From Nitrospirota bacterium (lineage in GTDB: Bacteria > Nitrospirota_A > Leptospirillia > Leptospirillales > Leptospirillaceae): a stretch of DNA of 16,083 nt. The translations under genes and the position numbers were made by a program. Within the stretch, counting starts at the first letter, position 1, and each line of letters opens with the position of its first letter. The notes beneath the pieces were generated by a model, which saw only the letters and a list, made by a program, of their open reading frames with translations, made no database searches and was not told the DNA's origin. Where the stretch lies: contig JAKCDE010000022.1 of NCBI GenBank assembly GCA_021838585.1, positions 1 to 16,083 on the forward strand. The letters are read 5' to 3'. Below, one piece after another: positions 14,876-16,083 of the stretch.

Positions 14876-16083
14876 TCACGGCGATCGAAAAAGACCGGCC
14901 GAGAGGGCCCGGAGCTTGTCGAGAGGGGAGAGGGGCTGGATCTTCTCTCCCCCGATGGTGGTGACGATTTTTTTCTCGAGGGAGGGAATCCGTCCGATTC
15001 CTCGGAACGACGCCTCCCGGGCTGCCACGACCAGAGGGTGACCCGAGTTCCACACAAAGGTCATCTCGTCGGCCAGGGCGTGGAGGGCCCGGATCACCGG
15101 CCGGCGGCGGGATTCGTATTCGAGAAGCTGCTCCCGTGTGGTCAGGGGGCCGCGGAGAAGGGCTTTGGCGAGGATCGGAGCCAGAACCCGTCCATCCTCC
15201 ATGGCCTGATTCCGTCCCTGGGCTACGTGGGGGTTCATGGCATGGGCCGCATCCCCCATGAGGACAACCCCATCCCGGACCCATTGCTTGAGGTCGACCT
15301 TCCAGACGGGAAGGGGAAGATATCGGGCCGGATCGTCGTATCCCTGGGCCTTGGCCACCCGCGAGAATCCCGGGACAAGGGCCTCAAGTCGGGCCAGGAG
15401 GGAGGCCGTCCCTTTTGCAAAAAATCTTTCCCGGTCCGAATCCGGGAGCAGCAGGAGAAAGAATCGGCGTCTTTCGGAGACCGAGAAGAAGAAAAAAATG
15501 AAGCGGGGACCAAGAAAGTAACGCCCGGTCGCCTCGAGAAGGGCCCGAGGGAGCTCCTCCCCTTCGGGAAGGAGCAGGGATCCTCCAAGGTAGGAGTCCT
15601 GGTAGGGGACAATTCGGCCATTGTCCTGGGCCAGCCCCGAGAGCTCCCGGACCCGCGAGTGTCGACCGTCGTCTCCCACAATGACCCGGGCCAAGATGCG
15701 TGTGGCCGTCCCGTCGTGTTGACGGGCAGTGACCTCGACTCCCTCACTGTCAATGGAGATCTGTGTCAGCTCCGTTCCGAAACGGAGGAGGATGTTGGGG
15801 TGGGAAGAGAGGCTCCGGGCCAGGATCTGGTCCATCTGATGGGGTTCGATGGCAAGGGCAAAGGGGTGGGAGCTCTCTCCCCGGTCATAGTGGGAGCGCA
15901 TGAGGAGCCGGCCGTTGCCATCAAGAAAGTCGAAGGAGCGATAGAGCGTATGGGGAGCGGACAGGAGCTCGTCCATGAGGGAGAGCTCCGACAGGATCCC
16001 CAGCCCCAGGGGCTGGACAAGCTCTCCCCGGTGAACGGGAGAGAGGTCGGGGCGCTTGTCCAGGATCAGGACCCGGAATCCCA
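14876..16083 (-). CDS. FAD-dependent monooxygenase, UbiH-like (5' end outside window)
   Basis: A class A flavoprotein hydroxylase that would use FAD and NAD(P)H to hydroxylate an aromatic or quinone-type substrate. The frame stays open from the window edge (first full codon at 16081), so 401 C-terminal residues are visible and the N-terminal GxGxxG is missing. Visible motifs: RVLILDK at the edge (end of the first Rossmann strand pair), HRGELVQPLGLGIL, VIVGDDGRHSRVR (the DG motif that touches FAD and NADPH), and VLMGDAAHAMNPHVAQGRNQAMEDG (the GD motif binding the FAD ribityl chain). An internal ATG at 15976 is not the start. An unusual Phe-rich strand (FIFFFFSV) lies in the substrate domain. 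It could serve ubiquinone or menaquinone-like quinone modification, or a secondary metabolite; the substrate cannot be inferred. The ClC gene follows after 121 bases. Confidence 0.88.
   Translation of the reverse strand, partial: GFRVLILDKRPDLSPVHRGELVQPLGLGILSELSLMDELLSAPHTLYRSFDFLDGNGRLLMRSHYDRGESSHPFALAIEPHQMDQILARSLSSHPNILLRFGTELTQISIDSEGVEVTARQHDGTATRILARVIVGDDGRHSRVRELSGLAQDNGRIVPYQDSYLGGSLLLPEGEELPRALLEATGRYFLGPRFIFFFFSVSERRRFFLLLLPDSDRERFFAKGTASLLARLEALVPGFSRVAKAQGYDDPARYLPLPVWKVDLKQWVRDGVVLMGDAAHAMNPHVAQGRNQAMEDGRVLAPILAKALLRGPLTTREQLLEYESRRRPVIRALHALADEMTFVWNSGHPLVVAAREASFRGIGRIPSLEKKIVTTIGGEKIQPLSPLDKLRALSAGLFRSP

Noticed and set aside
13093..14964. A 623-codon open frame on + opposite the ClC gene
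   Set aside because: The product is a run of Gly, Asp and Glu without any fold-like pattern, while the opposite strand encodes clear ClC and CBS motifs.
1..16083. CRISPR array, insertion sequence, integrase or riboswitch
   Set aside because: No spaced direct repeats, transposase or integrase motifs, or known riboswitch cores were seen in reading the window on both strands.

Overview
The window comes from the chromosome of a Gram-negative bacterium. It carries the end of a nuo (respiratory complex I) operon, a Tat translocase subunit, a tRNA-Arg and several large cyclic-di-GMP proteins packed with PAS and GAF sensor domains. The gene content, the codon style and this kind of c-di-GMP protein fit Leptospirillum or related acidophilic Nitrospirota, but that assignment is an inference from memory; the sequence alone does not prove the taxon. 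Single lines counted by hand gave about 50-53% G+C in the nuoN part and about 63-68% in the right two thirds, so composition changes near the tRNA.

Left part (1-2332, all on +): the last codons of an upstream gene (probably nuoM), complete nuoN, a hairpin over the nuoN stop, then a small cluster of tatA and a single-domain EamA-type membrane protein. A tRNA-Arg(CCG) with encoded CCA and its own likely promoter follows. A pyrimidine-rich stretch of 374 bases without a credible gene (2333-2706) comes next.

Middle part (2707-10925): two large c-di-GMP proteins are read divergently from one control region. On the minus strand lies a protein of about 1351 residues with the order PAS-GAF-PAS-GAF-PAS-LOV-GGDEF-globin-like-GAF-like. 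Its sixth sensor domain has the full signature of a flavin-binding blue-light LOV domain, including the photoactive cysteine, and its GGDEF is intact with an inhibitory I-site. On the plus strand lie a ChrR-like double cupin and, 28 bases later, a GAF-GGDEF-EAL protein of about 1070 residues with an atypical zinc-binding-type (CZB-like) tail. The shared region (6763-7030) holds an extended -10 promoter for the minus gene, a good sigma-70-type promoter for the plus genes and a near-perfect dyad between them. A compact GC hairpin marks the convergent end at 10926-10961.

Right part (10962-16083, all on -): a ClC-type chloride transporter or channel with two CBS domains, a MgtC/DUF4010 membrane protein overlapping it by 19 bases, and an FNR-type FAD/NAD(P) oxidoreductase form a probable three-gene operon. 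Upstream of it is a class A flavoprotein monooxygenase (UbiH-like) cut by the window edge.

Taken together, the middle region looks like a c-di-GMP switch in which one gene makes the messenger under control of flavin/light, possibly haem/gas and small-ligand sensors, and the divergent gene can degrade it. The LOV-GGDEF-globin architecture is the best candidate for an undescribed system here.
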